The translations under genes and the position numbers were made by a program. Of a DNA stretch of 64,000 nt, positions 22,225-31,775 are shown in pieces (position 1 is the first letter of the stretch; each line of letters opens with the position of its first letter). The stretch is from Pseudomonas sp. RGM2987 (GTDB lineage Bacteria; Pseudomonadota; Gammaproteobacteria; Pseudomonadales; Pseudomonadaceae): the NCBI RefSeq assembly GCF_022952855.1, contig NZ_JALJDX010000218.1, positions 1 through 64,000 on the forward strand. The letters are read 5' to 3'. The notes below the pieces were generated by a model, which was not told the origin of the DNA, made no database searches, and saw nothing but the letters and a program-made list of their open reading frames with translations.

Positions 22225-24330
22225 TTAAACGCCCGATGCCTTGGCTGCTGCGACGTCCTTGATGGACAGCTTGATACGGCCGCGGTTGTCCACGTCCAGT
22301 ACCAGCACCTCCACTTCCTGGCCTTCCTTCAGGATGTCGGTCACTTTCTCGACGCGAGCATCGCTCAGCATGGAGATGTGCACCAGACCGTCCTTGCCCG
22401 GCAGGATGTTGACGAAGGCACCGAAGTCGACGATGCGCTCAACCTTGCCGACGTAGATCTTGCCGATCTCGGCTTCGGCGGTGATGCCCAGGACGCGTTG
22501 GCGTGCTGCTTCTGCCGCTTCCTTGGTTTCGCCGAAGATCTTGATCGAACCGTCGTCTTCGATGTCGATCGAAGCCTTGGTTTCTTCGCAGATCGCACGG
22601 ATGGTCGCGCCGCCTTTACCGATGACATCACGGATCTTGTCGGTGTCGATCTTCATCGCGATCATGGTCGGAGCGTTTTCCGACAGCTCGGTACGGGACT
22701 GACCAATGATCTGGTTCATCTGACCGAGGATGTTCAGGCGAGCTTCCAGGGCCTGGCCCAGGGCGATCTCCATGATTTCTTCGGTGATGCCCTTGATCTT
22801 GATGTCCATCTGCAGTGCGGTGACGCCTTTGGCGGTACCGGCCACTTTGAAGTCCATGTCGCCCAGGTGGTCTTCGTCACCGAGGATGTCGGTCAGGACG
22901 GCAAATTTCTCGCCTTCCTTCACCAGGCCCATGGCGATACCGGCAACCGGCGCCTTCATCGGCACACCAGCGTCCATCAGGGCCAGGGAGGCACCGCAGA
23001 CCGAAGCCATCGAGCTCGAACCGTTGGATTCGGTGATTTCCGAGACCACACGGATGGTGTACGGGAACACGTCGGCAGCTGGCAGCATGGCCTGGACCGA
23101 ACGACGGGCCAGACGGCCGTGGCCGATTTCGCGGCGACCGGCGCCACCCATGCGACCACATTCACCGACCGAGAACGGCGGGAAGTTGTAGTGCAGCATG
23201 AACGGGTCTTTTTTCTCGCCTTCCAGGGTGTCCAGCAGTTGCGCGTCACGGGCGGTGCCCAGTGTTGCAACGACCAGTGCCTGGGTTTCGCCACGGGTGA
23301 ACAGGGCCGAACCGTGGGTCTTTGGCAGAACGCCGACTTCGATGTTCAGCGGACGTACGGTGCGGGTGTCGCGACCGTCGATACGTGGCTTGCCGTTGAC
23401 GATGTTTTCGCGAACGGTGCGGTATTCGATTTCACCGAAAGCCGCTTTGACTTCAGCGGCAGACGGCTGGCCTTCTTCACCGGACAGCTTGGCAACGACC
23501 TGGTCTTTCAACTCGCCCAGGCGCGCGTAACGATCGGCCTTGACGGTGATGGTGTAGGCCTGGGAGATCGCTTCGCCGAACTCGGCACGGATCGCGCCCA
23601 GCAGTTCGGTGGCTTCGGCTTGCGGAGCCCAGGTCCAGGTTGGCTTGGCGGCTTCGGCGGCCAGTTCCTTGACGGCGTTGATCACCACCTGGAACTCGTC
23701 GTGGGCGAACAGCACGGCGCCCAGCATCTGGTCTTCGGTCAGTTCCTTGGCTTCGGATTCAACCATCAGCACGGCTTCGGACGTACCGGCAACAACCATG
23801 TCCAGGCTCGAAGCCTTCAGTTGCTCGTAAGTCGGGTTCAGCAGGTAGCCGGTGCTTTCGTGGAACGCGACGCGGGCAGCGCCGATCGGGCCATCGAAAG
23901 GAATGCCGGAGATGGCCAGCGCAGCCGAGGTACCGATCATCGCAGCGATGTCCGGATCGGTCTTCTTGCTGGTGGAAACGACGGTGCAGACAACCTGCAC
24001 TTCGTTCATGAAACCTTCCGGGAACAGCGGACGGATCGGACGGTCGATCAGTCGGGAAGTCAGGGTTTCTTTCTCGGAAGGACGGCCTTCGCGCTTGAAG
24101 AAACCGCCAGGGATCTTACCGGCAGCGTAAGTCTTTTCCTGGTAGTGAACAGACAGAGGGAAGAAGCCCTTGCCTGGATCGGCTTGCTTGGCACCGACGA
24201 CGGTCACCAATACGCTGACGTCGTCGTCAACGGTGACCAGCACTGCGCCGGAGGCCTGACGGGCGATACGGCCAGTCTCGAGGGTAACGGTCGATTGACC
24301 GAACTGGAATTTTTTGATTACCGGGTTCAC
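22225..24330 (-). CDS. pnp: polynucleotide phosphorylase
   Basis: 701 residues. 3'-5' phosphorolytic exoribonuclease of mRNA decay and degradosome partner. Two RNase PH-like domains are joined by a helical linker; the second carries the active-site regions around RRSVQAMLPA and DILGDEDHLGDMDFK. They are followed by a KH domain (KIRDVIGKGGATIRAI) and an S1 domain (YVGKVERIVDFGAFVNILPGKDGLVHIS). Standard full length. It lies downstream of rpsO in the usual order. The 196-bp gap to rpsO contains a GCGGG-AAA-CCCGC hairpin near 24470, the type of leader structure through which pnp autoregulates in enterobacteria. Confidence 0.98.
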   Translation of the reverse strand: MNPVIKKFQFGQSTVTLETGRIARQASGAVLVTVDDDVSVLVTVVGAKQADPGKGFFPLSVHYQEKTYAAGKIPGGFFKREGRPSEKETLTSRLIDRPIRPLFPEGFMNEVQVVCTVVSTSKKTDPDIAAMIGTSAALAISGIPFDGPIGAARVAFHESTGYLLNPTYEQLKASSLDMVVAGTSEAVLMVESEAKELTEDQMLGAVLFAHDEFQVVINAVKELAAEAAKPTWTWAPQAEATELLGAIRAEFGEAISQAYTITVKADRYARLGELKDQVVAKLSGEEGQPSAAEVKAAFGEIEYRTVRENIVNGKPRIDGRDTRTVRPLNIEVGVLPKTHGSALFTRGETQALVVATLGTARDAQLLDTLEGEKKDPFMLHYNFPPFSVGECGRMGGAGRREIGHGRLARRSVQAMLPAADVFPYTIRVVSEITESNGSSSMASVCGASLALMDAGVPMKAPVAGIAMGLVKEGEKFAVLTDILGDEDHLGDMDFKVAGTAKGVTALQMDIKIKGITEEIMEIALGQALEARLNILGQMNQIIGQSRTELSENAPTMIAMKIDTDKIRDVIGKGGATIRAICEETKASIDIEDDGSIKIFGETKEAAEAARQRVLGITAEAEIGKIYVGKVERIVDFGAFVNILPGKDGLVHISMLSDARVEKVTDILKEGQEVEVLVLDVDNRGRIKLSIKDVAAAKASGV

Positions 24331-24526
24331 GGTGTCCTACCTTCTTTGTGGCTCTTGGGGAAACTGTCTTCTTTCGAAATTCTTGGGCAATGTCGGGAAT
24401 CGGCCCAACGCCTGTCCAGGGTAAACGTGTATCCAGATAAAACTTGAGGCTGGAAGCCTGCCATGGGCCTGCGGGAAACCCGCTGGCACACGGCAAACAA
24501 CCAACCTCAGAGCGCGCAATCGCTGA

Positions 24527-24796
24527 TTAGCGACGCAGACCCAGGCGACCGATCAGAGTCTGATAACGACCCAGATCCTTGCCTTTCAGGTAGTCCAGCA
24601 GCTTACGACGCTGGTTTACCATGCGGATCAGACCACGACGGGAGTGGTGGTCTTTACCGTTGGCCTTGAAGTGACCTTGCAGCTTGTTGATGTTGTGGGT
24701 CAGCAGTGCAACTTGCACTTCTGGCGAACCGGTGTCACCAACAGCTTGCTGGTAGTCAGCAACGATTTGAGCTTTTTCTTGAACGTCGAGAGCCAT
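24527..24796 (-). CDS. rpsO: 30S ribosomal protein S15
   Basis: 89 residues, starting MALDVQEKAQIVADYQ at ATG 24796; the longer frame to 24943 overlaps non-conserved leader. Contains the S15 signature HFKANGKDHHSRRGLIRMVNQRRKLLDYLK. A primary 16S rRNA-binding protein of the platform. It sits between truB and pnp as in most gammaproteobacteria. The 143-bp leader is long enough for the known translational autoregulation. Confidence 0.98.
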   Translation of the reverse strand: MALDVQEKAQIVADYQQAVGDTGSPEVQVALLTHNINKLQGHFKANGKDHHSRRGLIRMVNQRRKLLDYLKGKDLGRYQTLIGRLGLRR

Positions 24797-24939
24797 GAGG
24801 CAATCCTTCTTATCAGGAAACTGTTTCAGGGAAACAGCTTCAACAGGCCAGGGACAAATCCCTGTATCTATAAATGAGTAGTGACCGTGCCTGTTAACAG
24901 CCACACTCGCCAGCCCGGTGTAACGCGGGCTGGTTCCGG

Positions 24940-25857
24940 TCATTCCGACCGAATCAGTCGACGCGGCGCAATGCGCCCGTCTTCGCTCACTTCACCAATA
25001 CCGATGAAGCGACCATTGTGATCCTGCACCCGGACCATGCCGAACTTCGGCGCGTCCGGGGCACGTACCGGCTGGCCGTTAAGCCAGTAGAACGCACTGT
25101 GTTCCGAGAACTGCAACAGCGGCCAGTCCAGCAAGCCACTGTCCGATGGCATCAGGAAGCGGTCGACCGCCTCGTTGCCGCCTTCGGCGTGCACCGCTTC
25201 GAGTTCTTCCAGCGTGACCGTCTGGGCCAACGTGAAAGGCCCGGCCTGGGTCCGTCGCAATTCTGCCACGTACGCACCACAGCCCAGCTGCTCGCCGATA
25301 TCCTCCACCAGGGTGCGAATATAGGTGCCCTTGCTGCAATCCACGGCCAGCCGCGCAGTGTTACCGTCAAAGGCCAGCAATTCCAAGCGCGCAATAGTAA
25401 CAGAACGCGGTTCACGCTCCACTACTTCGCCTGCACGGGCCAGCTTGTACAACGGCTGCCCATCACGCTTCAAGGCCGAGTACATCGGCGGTATCTGGCT
25501 GATTTGCCCACGAAATCCCGGCAGCACAGCTTCGATATCAGCCTGACCAACGGTCACCGGGCGCTCCAGCAGAACCTCTCCTTCGGCATCCGCCGTGGTG
25601 GTGGTCTTGCCCAGTTGCGCCAGGGTTTCATAGCCCTTGTCGGAATCGAGCAGGTACTGGGAGAACTTGGTCGCCTCGCCAAAGCACAACGGCAGCACGC
25701 CGGTGGCCAGCGGATCGAGGCTACCGGTGTGCCCGGCCTTCTCGGCATTGAGCAGCCAGCGAACCTTTTGCAACGCCGCATTGGAGGTAAAGCCCAATGG
25801 TTTGTCGAGCAGGATGATGCCGCTGACGTTACGGCGGATACGTTTGACCTGAGCCAC
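24940..25857 (-). CDS. truB: tRNA pseudouridine-55 synthase
   Basis: 305 residues. Forms pseudouridine 55 in the T-loop of tRNAs. The catalytic Asp is D48 in GHTGSLDPLATGVLP. Other motifs are GIILLDKPLGFTSN, the RNA-contacting KGTYIRTLVEDIG, and a C-terminal PUA-like region (KFGMVRVQDHNGRFIGIGEV). Starts 3 bases after the rbfA stop; a CCAGCCCG/CGGGCTGG hairpin follows its stop at about 24911-24934. Confidence 0.97.
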   Translation of the reverse strand: MAQVKRIRRNVSGIILLDKPLGFTSNAALQKVRWLLNAEKAGHTGSLDPLATGVLPLCFGEATKFSQYLLDSDKGYETLAQLGKTTTTADAEGEVLLERPVTVGQADIEAVLPGFRGQISQIPPMYSALKRDGQPLYKLARAGEVVEREPRSVTIARLELLAFDGNTARLAVDCSKGTYIRTLVEDIGEQLGCGAYVAELRRTQAGPFTLAQTVTLEELEAVHAEGGNEAVDRFLMPSDSGLLDWPLLQFSEHSAFYWLNGQPVRAPDAPKFGMVRVQDHNGRFIGIGEVSEDGRIAPRRLIRSE

Positions 25858-25860
25858 CGA

Positions 25861-26256
25861 TTACTCCTTGGAGTCTTCGGGTTCAGCCGCGTGCTGGCTG
25901 TCTTCAGCCACCGCGCGCTCGATCAGCGCAGACAGATGCGCGCCCCGCACGACGCTTTCGTCGTAGTGGAAGTGCAACTGTGGAACGCTGCGCAGCTTCA
26001 TTTCACGGGCCAACTGCATCCGCAGGAAACCGGCGGCCGCGTTGAGCACCTTGATGCTCTGGGCGATTTCCTCGGCGCTGTCCTGGCCCATCACCGTGAT
26101 GAAAATCTTTGCATGACCGACGTCACGGCTGACTTCCACTGCGGTGATGGTGACCAGGCCGACGCGCGGGTCTTTGACTTCGCGGCGGATCAGTTGGGCC
26201 AGCTCGCGCTGCATCTGATCGCCGATTCGTTGGGTACGGCTGTATTCTTTTGCCAT
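25861..26256 (-). CDS. rbfA: 30S ribosome-binding factor A
   Basis: 131 residues. KH-like ribosome maturation factor acting on 16S 5' end processing and cold adaptation. Signatures are RTQRIGDQMQRELAQLIRREVKDPRVGLVTIT and a C-terminal LRSVPQLHFHYDESVVRG. Between infB and truB as usual; a GC-rich hairpin separates it from infB. Confidence 0.97.
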   Translation of the reverse strand: MAKEYSRTQRIGDQMQRELAQLIRREVKDPRVGLVTITAVEVSRDVGHAKIFITVMGQDSAEEIAQSIKVLNAAAGFLRMQLAREMKLRSVPQLHFHYDESVVRGAHLSALIERAVAEDSQHAAEPEDSKE

Positions 26257-26309
26257 GTCTTGTTACCTGTTACTGCCCCACGGGAAACCCGCAAGGTCTG
26301 AAAGCGGCA

Positions 26310-26343
26310 AACGCCCGGCCTGGCAAAAGCCAGACCGGGCGTT
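26310..26343 (-). terminator. hairpin between infB and rbfA
   Basis: 15-base arms AACGCCCGGCCTGGC/GCCAGACCGGGCGTT with one mismatch and an AAAA loop. The U-tract after it on the minus strand is weak, so it may be a partial terminator or processing site that sets the infB/rbfA ratio. Confidence 0.55.
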
Positions 26344-26414
26344 GCGTTTAGAGCCCGCCAGCGCGGCCGCGCATGTTCATGCGCCAGCCTCGTGCGGCTC
26401 TTGAAACATGCGAG

Positions 26415-28940
26415 TCAGAGGCTGCGAGCAACCTGGACCTTCTCGAAGACTTCGATCTTGTCGCCGACCTTGACGTCGTTGTAGCTCTTGACGCCAATAC
26501 CGCATTCCATGCCGGCACGGACTTCGGAAGCGTCATCCTTGAAGCGACGCAGCGATTCCAGCTCGCCCTCGAAGATCACGATGTCTTCACGCAGTACACG
26601 GATCGGACGGTTACGGTGAACGACACCCTCGATCACCATGCAGCCGGCGATGGCGCCAAACTTCGGCGAACGGAACACGTCGCGAACTTCGGCCACGCCC
26701 AGGATGTTTTCTCGGACATCGCTGCCCAACATACCGGTCAGGGCTTTCTTGACGTCTTCGATGATGTCGTAGATCACGTTGTAGTAACGCATATCCAGAC
26801 CTTCCTGCTCGACGATCTTGCGCGCACCGGCATCGGCACGCACGTTGAAGCCGAACAGTACTGCGCTGGAAGCCAGTGCCAGGTTGGCGTCGCTTTCGGT
26901 GATACCACCGACACCGCCACCGACCACGCGTACTTGCACTTCGTCGTTGCCCAGGCCATTCAGAGCGCCCTGCAAGGCTTCCAGCGAGCCACGGACGTCG
27001 GATTTGAGGACGATGTTGAGCGTCTTCTTCTCTTCCTGGCCCATGTTCTCGAAGATGTTTTCCAGCTTGCCGGCGTGAGCGCGAGCCAGTTTGACTTCGC
27101 GGAACTTGCCCTGACGGAACAGAGCCACTTCACGGGCTTTCTTCTCGTCCGCCACAACGCTCATCTCGTCGCCAGCGTCCGGCGTACCGTCCAGGCCGAG
27201 GATCTCGACCGGAATGGCAGGACCGGCTTCCTTGATCGGCTTGCCGTTCTCGTCAAGCATGGCGCGCACGCGGCCGTAGTTCGAGCCGACCAGCACCATG
27301 TCGCCTTGGCGCAGGGTACCGTCCTGAACCAGGACAGTCGCAACCGGGCCACGGCCCTTGTCGAGACGCGATTCCACAACCACACCACGGCCTGGGGCCG
27401 AAGGGGTAGCTGTCAGTTCCAGGACCTCGGCTTGCAACAGAACGGCTTCGAGCAGTTCGTCAACGCCGGTACCCATCTTCGCCGAAACCGGAACGAATGG
27501 AGTGTCGCCACCCCACTCTTCGGAGGTCACGCCGTGAACCGACAGTTCGCTACGGATGCGATCGAGGTCGGCACCCGGCTTGTCGATCTTGTTCACCGCA
27601 ACCACCAGCGGCACGCCAGCTGCCTTGGCATGCTGGACCGCTTCGATGGTCTGTGGCATCACGCCGTCGTCCGCCGCGACCACCAGGATCACGATGTCGG
27701 TCGCCTTGGCACCACGGGCACGCATGGCGGTAAACGCGGCGTGACCCGGGGTGTCGAGGAAAGTGACCATGCCGCGTTCGGTTTCAACGTGGTAGGCACC
27801 GATGTGCTGGGTAATGCCGCCGGCTTCGCCCGCAGCTACCTTGGCACGACGGATGTAGTCGAGCAGCGAGGTCTTACCGTGGTCAACGTGGCCCATGACG
27901 GTCACGACTGGCGCACGAGGCACTGCTTCACCTTCGAACTTCAGGGACTCGGCCAGGGAATCTTCCAGGGCGGTGTCGCTGACCAGGGTCACTTTGTGGC
28001 CCAGTTCTTCGGCAACCAGTTGGGCAGTTTCCTGATCCAGAACCTGGTTGATGGTCGCAGGCGTGCCCAGCTTGAACATGAACTTGATGATTTCAGCAGC
28101 CTTGACCGACATCTGCTGGGCCAGGTCGCCCACAGTGATGGTCTCGCCGATCTTCACTTCACGCACGACAGGGCCAGTAGGGCTCTGGAAACCGTGGGCG
28201 TTGCGTTTCTTCAGCTTGGCCTTGCCGCGACCGCCGCGACGGAAGCCATCGCTTTCTTCGTCGGTGGTACGTGGCGCAACGCGGGGTGCCGGCGCCTTTT
28301 CCTTGACCGACGCACGATGAGGAGCGTTCTTGCGCTCGCCATCGCCACCGCCACCGCCACGACGGTTGTCGTCGGCACGTGGTTTGTCGGGACGACGCTG
28401 TTCGTCGCGTTTACGGGTATCCGCAGGTGCCGGAGCCGGCGCTACGACCGGTGCGCTTTCACGCACAGGCTCGGCTACCGGAGCAGGGGCGGCAACAGCT
28501 TCGACCGGAGCAGGTTGCGCAGCAGCAGGCTGGCGACGCGCTTCTTCTTCGGCGCGACGCTTGGCTTCTTCTTCAGCCTTCTGACGTGCAGCGTTTTCTA
28601 CTGCGCGACGCTCTTCCAGCTCGCGCTTGCGCTCGGCTTCGATTTCTTCCGGGCTGCGCTGTACGAAGACTTTCTTCTTGCGTACTTCAACACTGATGCT
28701 TTTGCTACCGGCAACACGCAGGGTGCTGGTGGTTTTACGCTGCAGCGTGATCTTGCGTGGTTCTTCCACTTTCGCCTTGTGGCTGCTCTTCAAGTGAGTC
28801 AGCAGGGATTGCTTCTCACTGTCAGTCACATGTTCCTCGGCGGCGGTGTGCGGCAGACCTGCCTCACGCATCTGCTGCAACAGGCGCTCTACCGGTGTTT
28901 TGACCTCATCGGCCAGTTGTTTCACCGTGACTTGCGTCAT
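26415..28940 (-). CDS. infB: translation initiation factor IF-2
   Basis: 841 residues. GTPase that places initiator tRNA on the 30S subunit. N-terminal IF2_N domain (VKQLADEVKTPVERLLQQM), a long Lys/Glu/Ala/Pro-rich linker (about 90-260), and the G domain with GHVDHGKTSLL (G1), DTPGHAAF (G3) and NKIDKPG (G4). Domains II-IV follow, with an initiator-tRNA-binding C2 region (AGMECGIGVKSYNDVKVGDKIEVFE). Directly downstream of nusA. Confidence 0.98.
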   Translation of the reverse strand: MTQVTVKQLADEVKTPVERLLQQMREAGLPHTAAEEHVTDSEKQSLLTHLKSSHKAKVEEPRKITLQRKTTSTLRVAGSKSISVEVRKKKVFVQRSPEEIEAERKRELEERRAVENAARQKAEEEAKRRAEEEARRQPAAAQPAPVEAVAAPAPVAEPVRESAPVVAPAPAPADTRKRDEQRRPDKPRADDNRRGGGGGDGERKNAPHRASVKEKAPAPRVAPRTTDEESDGFRRGGRGKAKLKKRNAHGFQSPTGPVVREVKIGETITVGDLAQQMSVKAAEIIKFMFKLGTPATINQVLDQETAQLVAEELGHKVTLVSDTALEDSLAESLKFEGEAVPRAPVVTVMGHVDHGKTSLLDYIRRAKVAAGEAGGITQHIGAYHVETERGMVTFLDTPGHAAFTAMRARGAKATDIVILVVAADDGVMPQTIEAVQHAKAAGVPLVVAVNKIDKPGADLDRIRSELSVHGVTSEEWGGDTPFVPVSAKMGTGVDELLEAVLLQAEVLELTATPSAPGRGVVVESRLDKGRGPVATVLVQDGTLRQGDMVLVGSNYGRVRAMLDENGKPIKEAGPAIPVEILGLDGTPDAGDEMSVVADEKKAREVALFRQGKFREVKLARAHAGKLENIFENMGQEEKKTLNIVLKSDVRGSLEALQGALNGLGNDEVQVRVVGGGVGGITESDANLALASSAVLFGFNVRADAGARKIVEQEGLDMRYYNVIYDIIEDVKKALTGMLGSDVRENILGVAEVRDVFRSPKFGAIAGCMVIEGVVHRNRPIRVLREDIVIFEGELESLRRFKDDASEVRAGMECGIGVKSYNDVKVGDKIEVFEKVQVARSL

Positions 28941-28967
28941 GCACTTCTCTCCTCAGGCCGCGCCTAA

Positions 28968-30449
28968 TTACTCGAACCAATGGGCTCGGGCGGCCATGAT
29001 CAACTTGCCGGCACGATCATCGTCAATGCCGTCGATGTCGAGCAGATCGTCAATAGACTGCTCGGCCAGGTCTTCGCGGGTAATTACGCCGCGCACCGCC
29101 AGTTCCATCGCCAAATCCTTGTCCATGCCCTCAAGCGAGAGCAGGTCTTCGGCCGGATGGGCGTCTGCCAGCTTTTCCTCAGTAGCGATGGCTTTGGTCA
29201 ACAAACGATCCTTGGCACGAGCGCGAAGCTCGTTGACGATTTCCTCGTCAAAGCCGTCGATGTTGAGCATTTCTTCCACCGGCACGTAGGCAATCTCTTC
29301 CAGGCTGGTAAAGCCTTCATCCACCAGCACCTGGGCCAGTTCTTCATCGACTTCAAGCTCTTCGATGAAGTTGCGCAGGATGTCACCGGTTTCAGCTTGC
29401 TGCTTAGCCTGGATGTCCGATTCGGTCATCACGTTCAGGGTCCAGCCAGTCAACTGGCTGGCCAGACGTACGTTCTGACCACCGCGACCGATGGCCTGAG
29501 CCAGATTGTCTGCGCCAACGGCGATGTCCATGGCATGGGCATCTTCGTCAACGATAATTGCCGCCACTTCAGCAGGCGACATGGCATTGATCACGAACTG
29601 AGCCGGGTTGTCGTCCCACAGGACGATATCCACGCGCTCGCCGCCCAACTCGCCGGATACGGCCTGGACACGCGAACCGCGCATGCCAATGCAGGCACCT
29701 TGCGGGTCGATGCGCTTGTCCTTGGAGCGGACTGCGATCTTGGCACGCGAACCCGGATCACGGGAGGCGGCCATGACTTCGATCAGGCCTTCGGCAATTT
29801 CCGGCACTTCGATACGGAACAACTCGATCAGCATTTCCGGCGCGGTCCGCGACAGGATCAACTGCGGGCCACGGTTCTCGGTGCGGATTTCCTTGAGCAG
29901 CGCACGCAGGCGCACGCCAACCCGGAAGGTTTCGCGAGAAATGATGTCTTCACGAGCCAGCAACGCCTCGGCGTTGTTGCCCAGGTCGACGATCACGTTG
30001 TCGCGGGTCACTTTCTTCACGGTGCCGGAGATGATTTCCCCCAGTTTCTCGCGATAGGCGTCGACGACTTGGGCGCGCTCTGCTTCGCGAACCTTCTGCA
30101 CGATGACCTGCTTGGCGGTCTGTGCAGCAATACGACCGAACTCGATGGACTCGATTTTCTCTTCGACTACATCGCCTACCTTGGCGCCCGGGTGCGTTTG
30201 CGCAACCTTGCTCGGCCAGGTTTCGATCGCCGGATCGTCCAGGTCGGCTTCCTCGACCACCGTCCAGCGACGGAAAGTCTCATAGGCACCCGTGTGGCGA
30301 TTGATCTCCACACGCAAATCAACTTCGTCTTCAAACCGCTTCTTGGTAGCAGTGGCCAGAGCCAGCTCCAGCGCTTCAAAAATCACGTCAGCCGGTACGC
30401 CCTTTTCATTGGATACCGACTCAACAACCAGCAGTACTTCTTTGCTCAT
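28968..30449 (-). CDS. nusA: transcription termination/antitermination protein NusA
   Basis: 493 residues from ATG 30449 (MSKEVLLVVESVSNEKGVPA); the frame extends 7 codons further without support. Domains: N-terminal RNAP-binding, S1 (GEIISGTVKKVTRDNVIVDLGNN), KH1 and KH2 (GACIGMRGSRVQAVSGELGG; AIGRGGQNVRLASQLTG), and two C-terminal acidic HhH-type repeats (LVDEGFTSLEEIAYVPVEEML; LAVRGVITREDLAEQSIDDLL). Middle gene of rimP-nusA-infB. Confidence 0.98.
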   Translation of the reverse strand: MSKEVLLVVESVSNEKGVPADVIFEALELALATATKKRFEDEVDLRVEINRHTGAYETFRRWTVVEEADLDDPAIETWPSKVAQTHPGAKVGDVVEEKIESIEFGRIAAQTAKQVIVQKVREAERAQVVDAYREKLGEIISGTVKKVTRDNVIVDLGNNAEALLAREDIISRETFRVGVRLRALLKEIRTENRGPQLILSRTAPEMLIELFRIEVPEIAEGLIEVMAASRDPGSRAKIAVRSKDKRIDPQGACIGMRGSRVQAVSGELGGERVDIVLWDDNPAQFVINAMSPAEVAAIIVDEDAHAMDIAVGADNLAQAIGRGGQNVRLASQLTGWTLNVMTESDIQAKQQAETGDILRNFIEELEVDEELAQVLVDEGFTSLEEIAYVPVEEMLNIDGFDEEIVNELRARAKDRLLTKAIATEEKLADAHPAEDLLSLEGMDKDLAMELAVRGVITREDLAEQSIDDLLDIDGIDDDRAGKLIMAARAHWFE

Positions 30450-30508
30450 CGTACGCCTCGCCTTTCGCAAGCCATTGGATCCGCGGGATCCGCAGTATCT
30501 GGCACGTA

Positions 30509-30967
30509 TCAGTCAAAACTGGGAATAATGTTGGCCTTGTCGATCAAATCGATCGGCAACAGGAACTCGTGGTCGTCTACCTGCACCACGACATCCTGCT
30601 CTTCTACACCGCGCAGAAGGCCCTGGAAGTTGCGTCGACCTTCGAAAGGCGAGCGCAGCTTGATCTTCACTTGTTCACCGGCAAACGAAGCAAACTGTTC
30701 AAGAGTGAACAGAGGGCGTTCCATGCCAGGCGAGGAAACTTCAAGGGTGTATTCGGAACTGATTGGATCTTCAACATCCAACACACCGCTGATCTGACGG
30801 CTGACGATGGCGCAATCGTCCACCAACACGCCGCCTTCCTTATCGATATAAACGCGCAACAATGAGTGGCGACCCTGAGCCGAAAACTCAATACCCCAGC
30901 ATTCATAGCCCAGGGCCACGACCACCGGGGCCAACAAGGCCTGCAACTGTTCTAGCTTGCTCGACAC
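30509..30967 (-). CDS. rimP: ribosome maturation factor RimP
   Basis: 152 residues from GTG 30967, with AGGGGG 8 bases upstream and the typical start (M)SSKLEQLQALLAPVVVALGYECWGIEF; an ATG at 30985 would add six residues. Contains the conserved LEVSSPGMERPLFTLEQF. Needed for 30S subunit maturation. First gene of the operon, following the tRNA-Leu/tRNA-fMet pair and their terminators. Confidence 0.96.
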   Translation of the reverse strand: MSSKLEQLQALLAPVVVALGYECWGIEFSAQGRHSLLRVYIDKEGGVLVDDCAIVSRQISGVLDVEDPISSEYTLEVSSPGMERPLFTLEQFASFAGEQVKIKLRSPFEGRRNFQGLLRGVEEQDVVVQVDDHEFLLPIDLIDKANIIPSFD

Positions 30968-31006
30968 CTGAACCCCCTCGTGCATGTTTGTGCATGCTGT
31001 GCAAAT

Positions 31007-31032
31007 AAAAAAAAATGGGCGAATCGCCCATC
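31007..31032 (-). terminator. intrinsic terminator before rimP
   Basis: ATGGGCGA/TCGCCCAT palindrome followed on the minus strand by a run of T. Second of two terminators isolating the tRNA-fMet transcript from rimP. Confidence 0.8.
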
Positions 31033-31076
31033 CCTGAAACGCCGTCGAACAGCGGCGTTATAAAGTGTCCAGCTAA

Positions 31077-31100
31077 CAAAAAGCCCCTTGGAAGGGGCTC
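31077..31100 (-). terminator. intrinsic terminator after tRNA-fMet
   Basis: AGCCCCTT-CC-AAGGGGCT stem and TTTTT on the minus strand, 8 bases after the tRNA CCA. Confidence 0.85.
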
Positions 31101-31107
31101 CTGAAAC

Positions 31108-31184
<77 letters not shown>

Positions 31185-31246
31185 ACAAAGCTGGGGCGGA
31201 AGTATACGACCGATCCCTTACAGGGTCAATGTAACCTCCCACCTAC

Positions 31247-31269
31247 AAGAAAGCCCGCAATCGCGGGCT
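31247..31269 (-). terminator. intrinsic terminator after tRNA-Leu
   Basis: AGCCCGC-GATT-GCGGGCT stem followed by TTTCTT on the minus strand, 12 bases after the tRNA-Leu CCA. Confidence 0.8.
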
Positions 31270-31280
31270 CTCCTGATAAT

Positions 31281-31366
31281 TGGTACCGAGAAGGGGACTC
31301 GAACCCCTACACCCTATGGGCACAACCACCTCAAGGTTGCGTGTCTACCAATTCCACCACCTCGGC
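31281..31366 (-). tRNA. tRNA-Leu(GAG)
   Basis: 86 nt with encoded CCA. Acceptor GCCGAGG, long variable arm (TGCCCATAGGGTG region) as in class II tRNAs, and anticodon loop TTGAGGT with anticodon GAG. Follows secG in the same direction. Confidence 0.96.
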
Positions 31367-31387
31367 AATACAGCGTTTGAAACCTTC

Positions 31388-31771
31388 TTACTTCTGCTCT
31401 TGAGCTGGAGGCACATCAGTCGCCGGGTTGGCCGACTTTTGCTCTTGGAGCACCGGGACATCATCAGAAGCCGGTTGTTGCTTTGGCGCCTCCAGTACCG
31501 CTGGGTTTGGCAAACCTACTTGAGTCAGCTCATGAGCTTTCTCTTTAGCAAAGTAACCTAACCCCAAGCTGGTCATGAAGAAACCGGCGGCAAGTATAGC
31601 AGTAAACTTACTAAGAAAGGTAGAGGAACCTTGGCTTCCGAATACAGTATTTGAAGCACCTGCACCGAAAGACGCGCCAGCATCGGCACCCTTACCCTGC
31701 TGCAGCAATACGAGAGCAACTACGCCCAGTGCGCCCAGCAGATGAAAAACGACTACGACTGTTTCCAGCAT
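31388..31771 (-). CDS. secG: preprotein translocase subunit SecG
   Basis: 127 residues from ATG 31771 (MLETVVVVFHLLGALGVVALVLLQQGKGADAGASFG). Two membrane helices flank the conserved GKGADAGASFGAGASNTVFG loop. The C-terminal tail is Pro/Gln/Ala-rich and longer than in E. coli, common in pseudomonads. Accessory subunit of the SecYEG channel. Starts 4 bases after the tpiA stop. Confidence 0.96.
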   Translation of the reverse strand: MLETVVVVFHLLGALGVVALVLLQQGKGADAGASFGAGASNTVFGSQGSSTFLSKFTAILAAGFFMTSLGLGYFAKEKAHELTQVGLPNPAVLEAPKQQPASDDVPVLQEQKSANPATDVPPAQEQK

Positions 31772-31775
31772 TTTT